This document shows, piece after piece, positions 17,846 to 26,181 of a stretch of DNA of 64,000 bases. Numbering within the stretch: the stretch's first letter is position 1; the number at the start of each line of letters is the position of its first letter. This stretch comes from Deltaproteobacteria bacterium (GTDB lineage: Bacteria; Myxococcota_A; UBA9160; UBA4427). The DNA lies in contig PBFW01000005.1 in NCBI GenBank assembly GCA_002719955.1, positions 53,471 to 117,470 of the forward strand. The letters run 5' to 3'. The notes below the pieces were generated by a model, which was not told the DNA's origin, ran no database searches, and saw only the letters and a program-made list of their open reading frames with translations. The position numbers were made by a program, and so were the translations under genes.

Positions 17846-18469
17846 CTAGACCTCTTTCCCCCAGACCGCGACGATGGGTGCGGTCCCGTTCATCTGCTCC
17901 GGTGTGTAGCCACCTGCGTGATGCCGCGGTCCCGGATAGCCCACGAGCTTCCATCCGATAAAGTCGCGATTGCCCCCATGACGCGGATCCGCCAGAAAGC
18001 CGATCAGGGTATGCGCGCGCAATGTCTCGAAGAAAGCGGAAGCGCTCATCGACGCCTCCTGCCACTCTGGCGCCTGGCCATCCTGCAGCGTCATGAGGAG
18101 CGCATCCTGGCTTGCCGGTCCGATGGCGGGGAAGGGCTTCTTGTAGCGCCGCTGCGAGACAGCTTCGAGCGCCGCGAGGCAGGGGGAGTAGACGGGGGCC
18201 AGCGCGGCGTCCTCGTTGGCCAACGCCTTGTCGATGAAGTTGACGCAGCCGGCCTCGACCGCGCCCGGATCCGCGTCCAGCGGAATGATGCGGCCGCAGA
18301 CCGCCTCGACCGTCTTCCACTCGGCCTCGCTGAAAGTTGAGCGTTTCTCGGTCTCCTGGGCAGCGGCGGCGGCGCGGGGTCTCGGAAGGTTGAGGGTCCA
18401 CCACAGCGCGCCGCCGTATACCACCCCTCCCTCGATGAAACGTCGCCGCGAGATCATTTCCTTCGTCAC
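17846..18469 (-). CDS. Gluconate 2-dehydrogenase subunit 3-like protein, Tat-exported
   Basis: The product is 207 aa. GTG 18469 overlaps the stop of the GMC gene by four bases. The N-terminus is a Tat signal (SRRRFIEGG, then a hydrophobic run ending near AAAAA). The body matches the subunit 3 family: FSEAEWKTVEAVCGRIIPLD and HGGNRDFIGWKLVGYPGP. It is the small partner that carries a GMC dehydrogenase across the membrane. No cytochrome c subunit is found in the window. Confidence 0.85.
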   Translation of the reverse strand: MTKEMISRRRFIEGGVVYGGALWWTLNLPRPRAAAAAQETEKRSTFSEAEWKTVEAVCGRIIPLDADPGAVEAGCVNFIDKALANEDAALAPVYSPCLAALEAVSQRRYKKPFPAIGPASQDALLMTLQDGQAPEWQEASMSASAFFETLRAHTLIGFLADPRHGGNRDFIGWKLVGYPGPRHHAGGYTPEQMNGTAPIVAVWGKEV

Positions 18470-20133
18470 AGGGATCCCCTCTTTGCCTCGCGCACGAAAT
18501 GGTCGGCCACGCGGTAGGCGTTGGCCACGATCGTGAGCGTGGGATTGTACCCGGCAGAGGTCGGCAGCACGCTGCTATCTACGACCCAGAGATTCGGGAC
18601 GTCGTGGGCGCGGCACCAGCGGTCTACGACCGAGCGCTGCGGATCGTCGCCCATGCGACAGGTGCCGTGGAAATGGCCGCTGCCCTTGAGCGCCGAGGTT
18701 TCGTCCACGAGCGAGAGGGGGGAGACCAGGGGCCAGGCTGTCTTCGCGCCCGCGGCGTCGGCCAACTCGAGCATGCGCTGCCTGTACCAACGCACCATCG
18801 CGAGATCGTTGGGGTGGTTGCGATGTGTGAGGCGCGGTGCCGGAAGGCCGTGCACGTCCTTCACATCGGGGTCGAGGTCGACGGTATTGCTCTCCATCGG
18901 CAGATCCTCGAGGATCGCGACCAGACCCACCGTGCGCGGAGCGTCGCGCAAAAAATCCTTGAAGTCCGCGCCCCAGCCGCGCCCCGCTTTCGGGTGGCCT
19001 GCCGCGCTGGCCAGCGCGTACGTGATGGGTTGCTTGGTCTGCATGTTCATGTCTGCCACGACCCCGCCGCGAATGAAGCCGCGCTTCGGGTCGCTCGCGT
19101 GCCAGTCGTCGATGGCCAAATGGGTCTCGAGGCCGGTGAAGGAGCGCGTTGGCTCGTCGACCAGGAAATTCACGAGGTCGCCGACGTGGTAGGTGAGGTT
19201 GCGCCCCATCTGGCCGCTTGCGTTGGCGAGTCCATCAGGGAAGCGACCCGAATTCGACATATGGAGAAGATGTGGCGTGCCCACCGTATTGCAGCTCACC
19301 ACGAACTGGCGCGCGAAAACCTCCTGCTCGTTTCCCTCCGCATCGAGATAGCGAACGCTGCGGGCGCTTCCGTCTTTCTCGGTCTCGATCGCGAGCGCGC
19401 GCGCGCGGGTCCGAAGATCGAGCTTGCCCGTCGCCAGCGCCTTGGGAATACAGACGGAGAGCGTTGTCGCCTTGGCGTGAATCGGACAGCCGTATTGTTG
19501 GCAGGCGCCGCCGTAGACGCATTGCGGGCGCCCCGCGTAGGCTCGCGAGTTGATCGCCATCGGCACGGGGAAGGGCGTCTTCCCGATCTTCTTCGCTGCG
19601 GCCGAGAAGATCTCACTCCCGCGTCGCAGCGGGTGGGGCGGATTCGGATAGGCGCGCTTCGGCTTTGGAGCGAAGGCATTCGACTTCGCGTCCCCCGATA
19701 CCCCGAAATCCGATTCTGCCCGCTCGTAGAAGGGCTCGAGTTCCTCGTAGCGAATCGGCCAATCCGCCAGGCTCGCGCCCGCCACCGGCCCCTCTTTCGA
19801 GAGCACCTCGAAATCGTCGGGCAGGAAGCGCCAGGACCAGGCCGCCCAATGCGTCATGGTCCCCCCCACGCAATGCGCGAACATGTTGAAGCGACCCGTC
19901 TCGGTCGGCGTGTTCTCGTCCGGGCGCCAGGTCTCGACCTGCTCCGGAGAGAAGAGTTCGTCGCGGACCACGATGCTGAGTTCGTCGTCGCTTACGAAAT
20001 GCGACGCGTCGAGCTTCGGCCCGCGCTCGAGCGCCACGACCTCGAGCCCGGCGGCGCAGAGCTCCTGGAGCATCACCCCACCGCCGGCTCCCGTCCCGAT
20101 CACGCACACGTCGAAGATCTCGCGTTTGGACAT
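18466..20133 (-). CDS. GMC-family oxidoreductase, dehydrogenase large subunit
   Basis: The product is 555 aa from ATG 20133 (MSKREIFDVCVIGTGAGGG). A second in-frame ATG at 20229 has GGGGAG upstream but adds 32 residues with no family match. FAD motif GTGAGGG, THWAAWSW, CVYGGACQQYGCPIHAKATT, and the C-terminal GTCRMGDDP with VDSSVLPTSAGYNPTLTI mark the group paired with gluconate-dehydrogenase subunit 3. The active-site His-Asn appears in SGHFHGTCRMG and the AGYNPT segment. The enzyme should oxidise an alcohol or sugar in the periplasm, exported on its partner's Tat signal. Confidence 0.88.
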   Translation of the reverse strand: MSKREIFDVCVIGTGAGGGVMLQELCAAGLEVVALERGPKLDASHFVSDDELSIVVRDELFSPEQVETWRPDENTPTETGRFNMFAHCVGGTMTHWAAWSWRFLPDDFEVLSKEGPVAGASLADWPIRYEELEPFYERAESDFGVSGDAKSNAFAPKPKRAYPNPPHPLRRGSEIFSAAAKKIGKTPFPVPMAINSRAYAGRPQCVYGGACQQYGCPIHAKATTLSVCIPKALATGKLDLRTRARALAIETEKDGSARSVRYLDAEGNEQEVFARQFVVSCNTVGTPHLLHMSNSGRFPDGLANASGQMGRNLTYHVGDLVNFLVDEPTRSFTGLETHLAIDDWHASDPKRGFIRGGVVADMNMQTKQPITYALASAAGHPKAGRGWGADFKDFLRDAPRTVGLVAILEDLPMESNTVDLDPDVKDVHGLPAPRLTHRNHPNDLAMVRWYRQRMLELADAAGAKTAWPLVSPLSLVDETSALKGSGHFHGTCRMGDDPQRSVVDRWCRAHDVPNLWVVDSSVLPTSAGYNPTLTIVANAYRVADHFVREAKRGSL

Positions 20134-20308
20134 GCCCGGCACTCTAACACGGGGCGGCGAGACCGGGTCCGATCGGTTGGCCGGCCACACGCCATTGGAT
20201 CCGGTCCCTGAGTTAGGCTTCTGATCCATCGGAGGGATCTCCCCTCGCGCGAGAGCGTGTCCGGCAGATCTTCTTCATAGGCGTAAAAAAGATGGAGGAC
20301 ATCGACCC

Positions 20309-20893
20309 TTGGAGATACTCCGCACCGACGACGCCCGCTTCGAGGGACTCTACGAGTATCCCTTTGAGCCCCACTACGTCGAGGTCTCGGATCCGGACGG
20401 AGGATCCGTGCGGATGCACTATGTCGATGAAGGGCCTCGAGACGGTCCGCCGATCCTCATGCTCCACGGCAGCCCGGATTGGTCGTATAGCTTCCGCAGG
20501 CTGGTCACGCGATTCGCAGGCGAGGGCTTTCGTGCGCTCGCCCCGGACATGATCGGGTTCGGTCGATCCGACAAGCCGAGGGATCGCCGTGACCATTCGA
20601 TCGAACGCCATATCGGCTGGCTGCGGGAGTTCGTTCGGATCCGCGATCTCAAAGATGTCACGCTCGTATGCCAGGACTGGGGCGGCACGATGGGCCCCGG
20701 CGTCGTCGTGGAAGAGGAGGAACGGTTCGCGCGATCAACGAAAGCGAGGGGCTGGGACAGCGTCTTTCAACAGCGCGTGCCGGGCGCGATAGGCCAAGCC
20801 CATGTCACGCTCGAAGGGGCGGGACACTTCCTGGGCGAGGACCGACCGACGGAGTTCGCAGACCTCACGCTGGCGTTCATTCGCAGGACCTGA
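20309..20893 (+). pseudogene. Haloalkane dehalogenase-like alpha/beta hydrolase with an in-frame internal deletion
   Basis: TTG 20309 follows GGAGG and gives MEILRTDDARFEGL, the usual start of DhlA-type enzymes. The oxyanion motif LHGSPDWSYSFR, the nucleophile in VCQDWGGTMG and a late catalytic histidine in EGAGHFLGED are all present. After residue 146 (EERFARS) the sequence jumps to GWDSVFQQRVPGAIGQAH, so about 110 residues are gone: the whole cap domain and the catalytic acid. The total is 194 aa against about 300. The frame is kept, so a stable mini-protein could be made, but not a normal dehalogenase. Confidence 0.7.
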
Positions 20894-20971
20894 CGGCTTC
20901 AGGAGTTCGCGCACGCTGGGGGGCGCTCACCGAGGGCGGGGTTCGCTTCATCCTGATCAGCTGGATCTCGA

Positions 20972-21009
20972 AACGCAAATCGCCCGGCCTCACTGTGGAG
21001 ACCGGGCGA
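20972..21009 (-). terminator. Intrinsic terminator of the initiator tRNA
   Basis: On the minus strand, thirteen bases after the tRNA, TCGCCCGG pairs with CCGGGCGA (20980-21009), with an inner CTC/GAG pair, and is followed by TTTGCGTTT. It is a strong GC stem with a short T-rich tail. Confidence 0.7.
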
Positions 21010-21021
21010 GTCGCTTCTATA

Positions 21022-21098
<77 letters not shown>

Positions 21099-21166
21099 AC
21101 AAACTGGGAGCCGGATAGTATGGGCCCTCGCGGTTTTGTCAATCGGGCGTCGCGCGCGAGCGTGGG

Positions 21167-22375
21167 TCAGAAAACGACCAACTCTTCGAGACCGAGCCAA
21201 TGGCGGCCGATTCGCTCCCAGCCCTCTTCGCTGGCCAGGATATGTTGGGAGCCGACCTGGATATCACACAGACAACGCTGGAGTCGATTGCCCCTGAAGA
21301 CCGAGGCGGCACCTGCCATCCGGTAGGCAAATTGAGCGGCTTCGAGGGCGGCCTCGTAGGCATGCACGGTCGACGCGTACGCATGCCCGCGTTCCTCTGC
21401 ACCGAGCCCGGCGGTGGATCGATGGGCCGCTGCGACGGCGGCGAAGGAATCGATCGCCAGGGCGCGGGCGCCGAGAAGCTGGGTGCGTGCACGCGCGAAG
21501 CCGTGTTGGAAGGCGCCGCGCTGGGCAAGGGGTGAGACGCTCGCGAGGCGTTGTCTCCAGCCGGAATGTGTGGCGATCTCTTCGAGCGCGCGTTTGCCGA
21601 CGCCGAGGGCGAACCCCGTATGGGACGCGCCCACCAGGGTGACGAGCGGGATTCCGTACAGGTCGGCCCCGCGCAGGGGTGTGATCGTACTCGAAACAAA
21701 ACTCAGCTCGTCGGGCAGGAGCTGGTCATCGAGATGATAGTCACAGCTCGCGGTGCCCTTGAGCCCCGCTACGTCCCAGTTCTTCGTGATGCGAACCTCT
21801 TCGCGAGGGACGACGAAGGTTCGCATCTGGGGAACTTCGCCATCCATGCGCGGAGCTTCTCCGCTGAACTCGATCACGCTGCAGACGACCCAGTCTGCGT
21901 GCAGGATGCCACTTCCGAACCGGAAATGACCGTTCACGCGCCATGCGTCGCCCTCGCGATCCGCTCGTCCCGTCGGCGGAAAGCCGCCGGCCATGAGGAC
22001 ACTCGATGGAGAATGCGAGAAGATGCGATCGATTCCGGATTGGGGAAGGGCGGACGAGCAGATGCCCGTCATGACAGCATTCATGCCGAAGCACCAACCG
22101 GTGGATCCGTCCTGACGTGCGAACTCTTCGACCAGCGCGAGCGCGATCGTCGGCTCGATTTCGTCGCCCCCGATTTCGCGGGGCAGGAAGCGAGCGAAAA
22201 GCCCGGACTCGCGCAGGGCATCGACGCATTTGGGTGTGAGGGTCGCGGCTTCCTCGGACGCCAGGGCTTCGGCCTCGACGATCGGCGCGAGCGAGCGCGC
22301 ACAAGCGAGCAGGGATTCGAGCTGCGTCGAGGATCGGGCGGTTTCGGAAGGGGTCGGTGCATCGCGATCATTCAT
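21167..22375 (-). CDS. Acyl-CoA dehydrogenase-fold flavin monooxygenase
   Basis: The product is 402 aa and starts at ATG 22375 (a TTG twelve bases earlier is possible). The N-terminal helices contain ALRESGLFARFLPREIGG, then EEFARQDGSTGWCFGMNA. The central barrel has GGFPPTGRADREGDAWRVNG and the C-terminal bundle has GAASVFRGNRLQRCLCDIQV. This pattern (class D flavin monooxygenases such as HsaA, DszC, HpaB-type) fits hydroxylation of aromatic or steroid-derived rings with reduced flavin from a separate reductase, not classic beta-oxidation. It is unrelated to the adjacent tRNA. Confidence 0.8.
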   Translation of the reverse strand: MNDRDAPTPSETARSSTQLESLLACARSLAPIVEAEALASEEAATLTPKCVDALRESGLFARFLPREIGGDEIEPTIALALVEEFARQDGSTGWCFGMNAVMTGICSSALPQSGIDRIFSHSPSSVLMAGGFPPTGRADREGDAWRVNGHFRFGSGILHADWVVCSVIEFSGEAPRMDGEVPQMRTFVVPREEVRITKNWDVAGLKGTASCDYHLDDQLLPDELSFVSSTITPLRGADLYGIPLVTLVGASHTGFALGVGKRALEEIATHSGWRQRLASVSPLAQRGAFQHGFARARTQLLGARALAIDSFAAVAAAHRSTAGLGAEERGHAYASTVHAYEAALEAAQFAYRMAGAASVFRGNRLQRCLCDIQVGSQHILASEEGWERIGRHWLGLEELVVF

Positions 22376-22547
22376 GACGCGAATCAAAGCTCAGCCACTC
22401 TTCCGCGTCGAGGAGCGTCCCCGCCGGAGCCGAGGCGTGGAAAAGGTCGACCGGGGCGGCAGGTCAGGTGCAATTGCGACGCAGGCAAGGCGAAAACGAG
22501 CCATTTTTGTCGCCCCCCTCCCACGGTCATTCATGGAGGCATTGCTC

Positions 22548-23159
22548 ATGCTGAAGGTCAAAACTGGGTTGCGATTTGGGAAGTCCCTCTTGGGGGCGTT
22601 CTTGATCGCCGGTTTGGCCGGGCCCGCCTTTGCCGGCAATGTGTACTCGTGGGTGACAGAAGATGGCACCTACGCGTTCACGGATGATCCCAAGCGGATT
22701 CCGGCGAAGCATCGAACCGAAGCCAAGAAGCGACCGATGGGAAAGCTGACTCGCTACGAGCGTTTTACCGAGGTCTCTTCGAAGAAAGGCAAGCCCTACG
22801 CGGATCGTATCCGTCAAAGGCAGGCCGAGTTTCGCGAGATGACAGCGACGGCACCTCAGGGTGCGGTCGTGGGTGCGATGACGCCGCGGGGAACGGGGAT
22901 CGGATACACGATTCCCGTCACTGGGGGCGGCAGTTCGGGTGGACGATCCGCGAGCAATCTCTGGGTCCCGGTGGGCGATTCGACTTCGGTCGATTCGGCG
23001 CCGACGATCATCGAGAGCAAGCGGATGAGGTCCGATGACAGCCTGGCCACACGGCACTGGACATTCGTCAAGAAGGGTGACCAGATCGAGGCCGTGATCA
23101 AGGGAGAACGTCGGCAGCGACCGCTGAAGGCAGCTTCCGAGAGCGAGTTCGATCTCTAG
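22548..23159 (+). CDS. Exported DUF4124-like protein
   Basis: The product is 203 aa and starts at ATG 22548, eight bases after GGAGG. Residues 1-28 are a signal peptide ending in AGPAFA. The mature start NVYSWVTEDGTYAFTDDPKR fits the DUF4124 pattern (Y-x-W-x-D-x-x-G, then F-T-D). The rest is basic, with a glycine/serine-rich stretch around residue 125 (PVTGGGSSGG). It should be periplasmic; its role is unknown. Confidence 0.7.
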   Translation: MLKVKTGLRFGKSLLGAFLIAGLAGPAFAGNVYSWVTEDGTYAFTDDPKRIPAKHRTEAKKRPMGKLTRYERFTEVSSKKGKPYADRIRQRQAEFREMTATAPQGAVVGAMTPRGTGIGYTIPVTGGGSSGGRSASNLWVPVGDSTSVDSAPTIIESKRMRSDDSLATRHWTFVKKGDQIEAVIKGERRQRPLKAASESEFDL

Positions 23160-23194
23160 GGGTCGAAAGACCGAATCGAAGATCGAACGGTGTG

Positions 23195-23225
23195 CGTCCC
23201 GTGGAGGCTCGACCTCTACGGGACG
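23195..23225. terminator. Strong hairpin between convergent genes
   Basis: A 13-base-pair stem (CGTCCCGTGGAGG with CCTCTACGGGACG, one G-U pair) has a five-base loop. It sits between two convergent genes and can act for both. It lacks a T-run, so it may be a processing or Rho-assisted end. Confidence 0.55.
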
Positions 23226-23286
23226 TCGCCAGCCCAAGGCGGCTTCACCGCCGAACACCGGTGCCTTGCCCGTGGCCCCGGAACGT

Positions 23287-23799
23287 TCAGAAATCCCCGT
23301 CCTCGAAATAGATCGGGTTGCGCCCCGCGCGATCCTCTGGGTCGACCGCATTCGAATCGCTTGCCGCGGGTCGTGTCGCTTCGATCGGTTCGTCTTCGAC
23401 TTCGTAGAGCCAGCCGGGCGGAACGCCTTCGCGACGCGCGTCGGTGAAGATCTCGGCAATCGCTTCTTCGGTGGCCGCCAGAGCCTTCTCGGCGTTTTCG
23501 GCATCGACCAGGAACTTCTGTCGGGCTCCGCCGCGAGGATAGTTGCGGCGTTGAGCCTGGGAGTAGTTCTTGCGCGATTTCGCGATGTTCTCCTTCAGCC
23601 GGACCCGATCGCTCAGCAGCGCACGATATTTCCGCTGCCAGTTGTCCCGCTGGGCCCGGATCTCTTCGGCGGTCTGGGCCGAAGCGATCTGCGGTGTCAT
23701 CCAGACCAGGACGGTCGCGGTCGCGACGACGATCGTCAGGGCGGTGGCGATGGCAAGAGAACGCGAAAGGGGGCGGAAGAGAGGGCGCAAAGCCGTCAT
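23287..23799 (-). CDS. Membrane-anchored coiled-coil protein
   Basis: The product is 170 aa. ATG 23799 has GGAG six bases upstream. Residues 15-40 form one hydrophobic segment (signal anchor, or a signal peptide ending IASAQ). Residues 45-110 are heptad-like and charged (EEIRAQRDNWQRKYRALLS, then ENAEKALAATEEAIAEIF), predicted as coiled coil. The acidic tail ends YFEDGDF. It is eleven bases downstream of the response-regulator gene on the same strand. Function is unknown. Confidence 0.7.
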   Translation of the reverse strand: MTALRPLFRPLSRSLAIATALTIVVATATVLVWMTPQIASAQTAEEIRAQRDNWQRKYRALLSDRVRLKENIAKSRKNYSQAQRRNYPRGGARQKFLVDAENAEKALAATEEAIAEIFTDARREGVPPGWLYEVEDEPIEATRPAASDSNAVDPEDRAGRNPIYFEDGDF

Positions 23800-23810
23800 G
23801 AGAACTCCGA

Positions 23811-24521
23811 TCAAGCGGGCAGGCTCTGGGTCCGCGGATAGTGAACGCTGACGTAGCGATCGAGCTTCTCGACCGTCCGGGCGTCGATCTCGAGGAAACG
23901 AAGACCGAACTGATCCGGGCCCCGTTGAACCGGGCGCGACCAAACGACCTGCGCGGTCGGCGCGGCGGCGCTCTCCTCGCCGTCGAGGCTGAAATGGAGG
24001 CCGACCTCCTCGGAGTGGGCGAGCGTGATGGGCGCGTTGATGCAGACCCCGCCCCGGCTCACATTGCGGAGCACGCCGGCGATCTGCTGGCCTCGGGTGG
24101 TGATCTCGATCGGTTGATCGATCCGGGCGCGGGGAAGGCCTCGAGGCGTGGCGAATTCGGTGAGGCGTCGAACACTGGTGATCAGGTTGTCGCGTTCGAG
24201 TGGCTTGAAGAGAACATCATCCGCACCGGCCCGAACCGCGGACGCGTGATCCTCGGGCGAATCCGGTCGCGCCAGCAGGACGACGTAGGGGGCTTCCCGG
24301 GTCGGATGCGTCTTGAACCGTCGGCACAACTCGGCGCCATCCATATCGGGCAGATGCATGTCGGCGATGACGACGGTCGGGGGCCGCTCGTCCGCGGATT
24401 GAATGGCAGAAGATGCCGAGTCCGCCAGATCGACGGGGCCGCTTTGCGACAGGAAGAGCTGTCCGAGCTCCCGGAACATCGGAACGTCGTCGACGAGCAG
24501 GATTCGCGCGGCATTGGACAT
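23811..24521 (-). CDS. Response regulator receiver plus PilZ domain protein
   Basis: The product is 236 aa. The receiver (1-115) has the acidic pair in ILLVDDVP, the phospho-acceptor aspartate in VVIADMHLPDMDG and the conserved lysine in DVLFKPLER. The PilZ domain (about 130-225) has RARIDQP and VLRNVSRGGVCI, matching the RxxxR and D/NxSxxG motifs that bind cyclic di-GMP. It therefore joins a phosphorelay input to c-di-GMP sensing. No kinase is adjacent. It is the middle gene of a three-gene minus-strand run. Confidence 0.87.
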   Translation of the reverse strand: MSNAARILLVDDVPMFRELGQLFLSQSGPVDLADSASSAIQSADERPPTVVIADMHLPDMDGAELCRRFKTHPTREAPYVVLLARPDSPEDHASAVRAGADDVLFKPLERDNLITSVRRLTEFATPRGLPRARIDQPIEITTRGQQIAGVLRNVSRGGVCINAPITLAHSEEVGLHFSLDGEESAAAPTAQVVWSRPVQRGPDQFGLRFLEIDARTVEKLDRYVSVHYPRTQSLPA

Positions 24522-24543
24522 GACGATGCGGTCTCCAGTCGCG

Positions 24544-24981
24544 TTAGTTCAAGGCCAGTTTCTGGAGGCCTTCGAAGGTCGAGCGGACCCGCCAGTCGTT
24601 GCTGAGCCCCCCTCGGCTCCACACTTGCGTTTCGGCGACTTCGAAGGCATAGGGCATCGAGGGTGTGTAGATCGTGTAGGTCACGAGAATCGTCGCCGTC
24701 GTTTTATTGGCGTCGAGTTCGATTTCCCCGGATTCGTAATCGGTAAAGCGCGCATCATCGAGGGCCCTCATATGCGTCATGAATTCGCCCCTTTTCTCCT
24801 CGGCCACGAAATCTCGAGCGCGGTCGAAATCCGAGAAGCGGACGAGCGTCGTGTAGCGGTGCTGCGCTTGCTCGAGGGTGTACTCGCGGTCGAAGGGGTC
24901 TCCTAGGCGAAGCTCGCCGAAAGCGCAGCCGAGAGACGAGAGGACGAGGGCGGCCGCGGCGGCCAGGGCGAGAGATTTCAT
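24544..24981 (-). CDS. Putative lipoprotein, unknown function
   Basis: The product is 145 aa. ATG 24981 begins a hydrophobic signal peptide reaching LSSLGC, a near-consensus lipobox. The mature part has YTTLVRFSDFDRARDFV and a beta-rich end with VAETQVWSRGG, somewhat like small periplasmic proteins with NTF2/cystatin-like folds. It lies 22 bases upstream of the response regulator on the same strand, so an envelope output or sensor of that system is possible. Confidence 0.65.
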   Translation of the reverse strand: MKSLALAAAAALVLSSLGCAFGELRLGDPFDREYTLEQAQHRYTTLVRFSDFDRARDFVAEEKRGEFMTHMRALDDARFTDYESGEIELDANKTTATILVTYTIYTPSMPYAFEVAETQVWSRGGLSNDWRVRSTFEGLQKLALN

Positions 24982-25206
24982 CGACCTTCGATTGGAGGGA
25001 CCGCACGCATCGAAATTGCAATGGATCGACATGGATGATGTGTCCCGGACTTGGCCGGGACACGCAGCATGTGCTGCAGATCCCCGGCGGTGAATGCCAT
25101 TCTCATCGGCGCCTCTCCAGGAGTTCTTCAGTCTGAATGTGATAGGCTCTGTCCCCGAGGGTGCCCCGGTTCCCTTGCAGCGAATGTCGAGCGGGGAAGG
25201 GCAGTC

Positions 25207-26181
25207 ATGGCGTTGCTGGGAATCGATATCGGGGGAACAAAACTTGTCTTGGCCGTCGGAGATCGCGAGGGCACGCCCATCGCGTCCACCCGGAGCCCCA
25301 TGAGCCTCTCCGGCGATTGGCACATCGATCTCGAGACGCTCGTCGAGGCGGCTCGGACGCTACTCGCCGAGGCGGGCATCGGCGATGAGGAGCCCCTCGA
25401 ACGCGTGGGCGTTTCGGTCCCAGGTCCAGCGGATCCCCGCGACGGTATATTGCTCACCCCCCCCAATCTTCCGAATTGGCAGAATGTTCCGATCGGCGCC
25501 TTCCTCGAAGAGCGCTTCGGTGTGGGGGTCCGGATCGAAAATGATGCGAACGCCGCGGTGCTCGCCGAGGCCTCCTTCGGCGCCGGGCGGGGCCTCTCCG
25601 ATCTGGTCTATCTCACGATGTCGACCGGTGTGGGCGGTGGTGTGATCAGCGCGGGGCGGCTCGTGCGCGGCGCCTTCGGAAGCGCGGGTGAGCCCGGCCA
25701 TCTTCCCATCGAATCTCCGGGTCTGGACTGCGCCTGCGGTCTGTCGGGCTGTCTCGAAGCCTACGTCGGGGGCAACGCCTGGCGGGATCGACTGCGCGGG
25801 GAAGGCGGCGCACGCGGCCGGGTGCTCGAACTGGCCGGCGGTGATCGCGCGGCGGTGACTCCGGAACATCTGGTGGCCGCGGCGCGGGAGGGGGACGCGT
25901 TCGCCCGCGAGGCGTTCGGACGTTGGCTCGATCATCTGGCGCGCGGGATCGTTCCGATCGTGATGTTGCTCGAGCCGAAACGGATCATCCTGGGGACGAT
26001 CGCGGTTGCTGCGGGCGAGGCACTCTGCTTTGCACCCCTTCGCGCGCGGTTGGCCGGATTATTGTGGCCGCATCAATTCGAGCGACTCGAGGTCGTGCCC
26101 GCGGCGTTGGGTGAAGAGCTGCCCCAGCGCGCCGGGCTCGCAGTGGCGTTGCACGGCGTCCCGAGAACGGCCACGCCCTAG
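25207..26181 (+). CDS. ROK-family sugar kinase (glucokinase-like)
   Basis: The product is 324 aa from ATG 25207. The phosphate loop DIGGTK is at residues 6-11, VSVPGPAD and IENDANAAVLAEA follow, and the ROK zinc motif reads CACGLSGCLE with the preceding GEPGHLPIE histidine region. These proteins phosphorylate glucose or N-acyl sugars. It has all catalytic marks and none of the extra DNA-binding domain of ROK repressors, so a kinase role is likely. Its stop overlaps the converging tgt stop. Confidence 0.88.
   Translation: MALLGIDIGGTKLVLAVGDREGTPIASTRSPMSLSGDWHIDLETLVEAARTLLAEAGIGDEEPLERVGVSVPGPADPRDGILLTPPNLPNWQNVPIGAFLEERFGVGVRIENDANAAVLAEASFGAGRGLSDLVYLTMSTGVGGGVISAGRLVRGAFGSAGEPGHLPIESPGLDCACGLSGCLEAYVGGNAWRDRLRGEGGARGRVLELAGGDRAAVTPEHLVAAAREGDAFAREAFGRWLDHLARGIVPIVMLLEPKRIILGTIAVAAGEALCFAPLRARLAGLLWPHQFERLEVVPAALGEELPQRAGLAVALHGVPRTATP

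Noticed and set aside
18499..20211. 570-codon plus-strand frame opposite the GMC gene
   Set aside because: Same antisense effect; no motif, signal peptide or ribosome site supports it.
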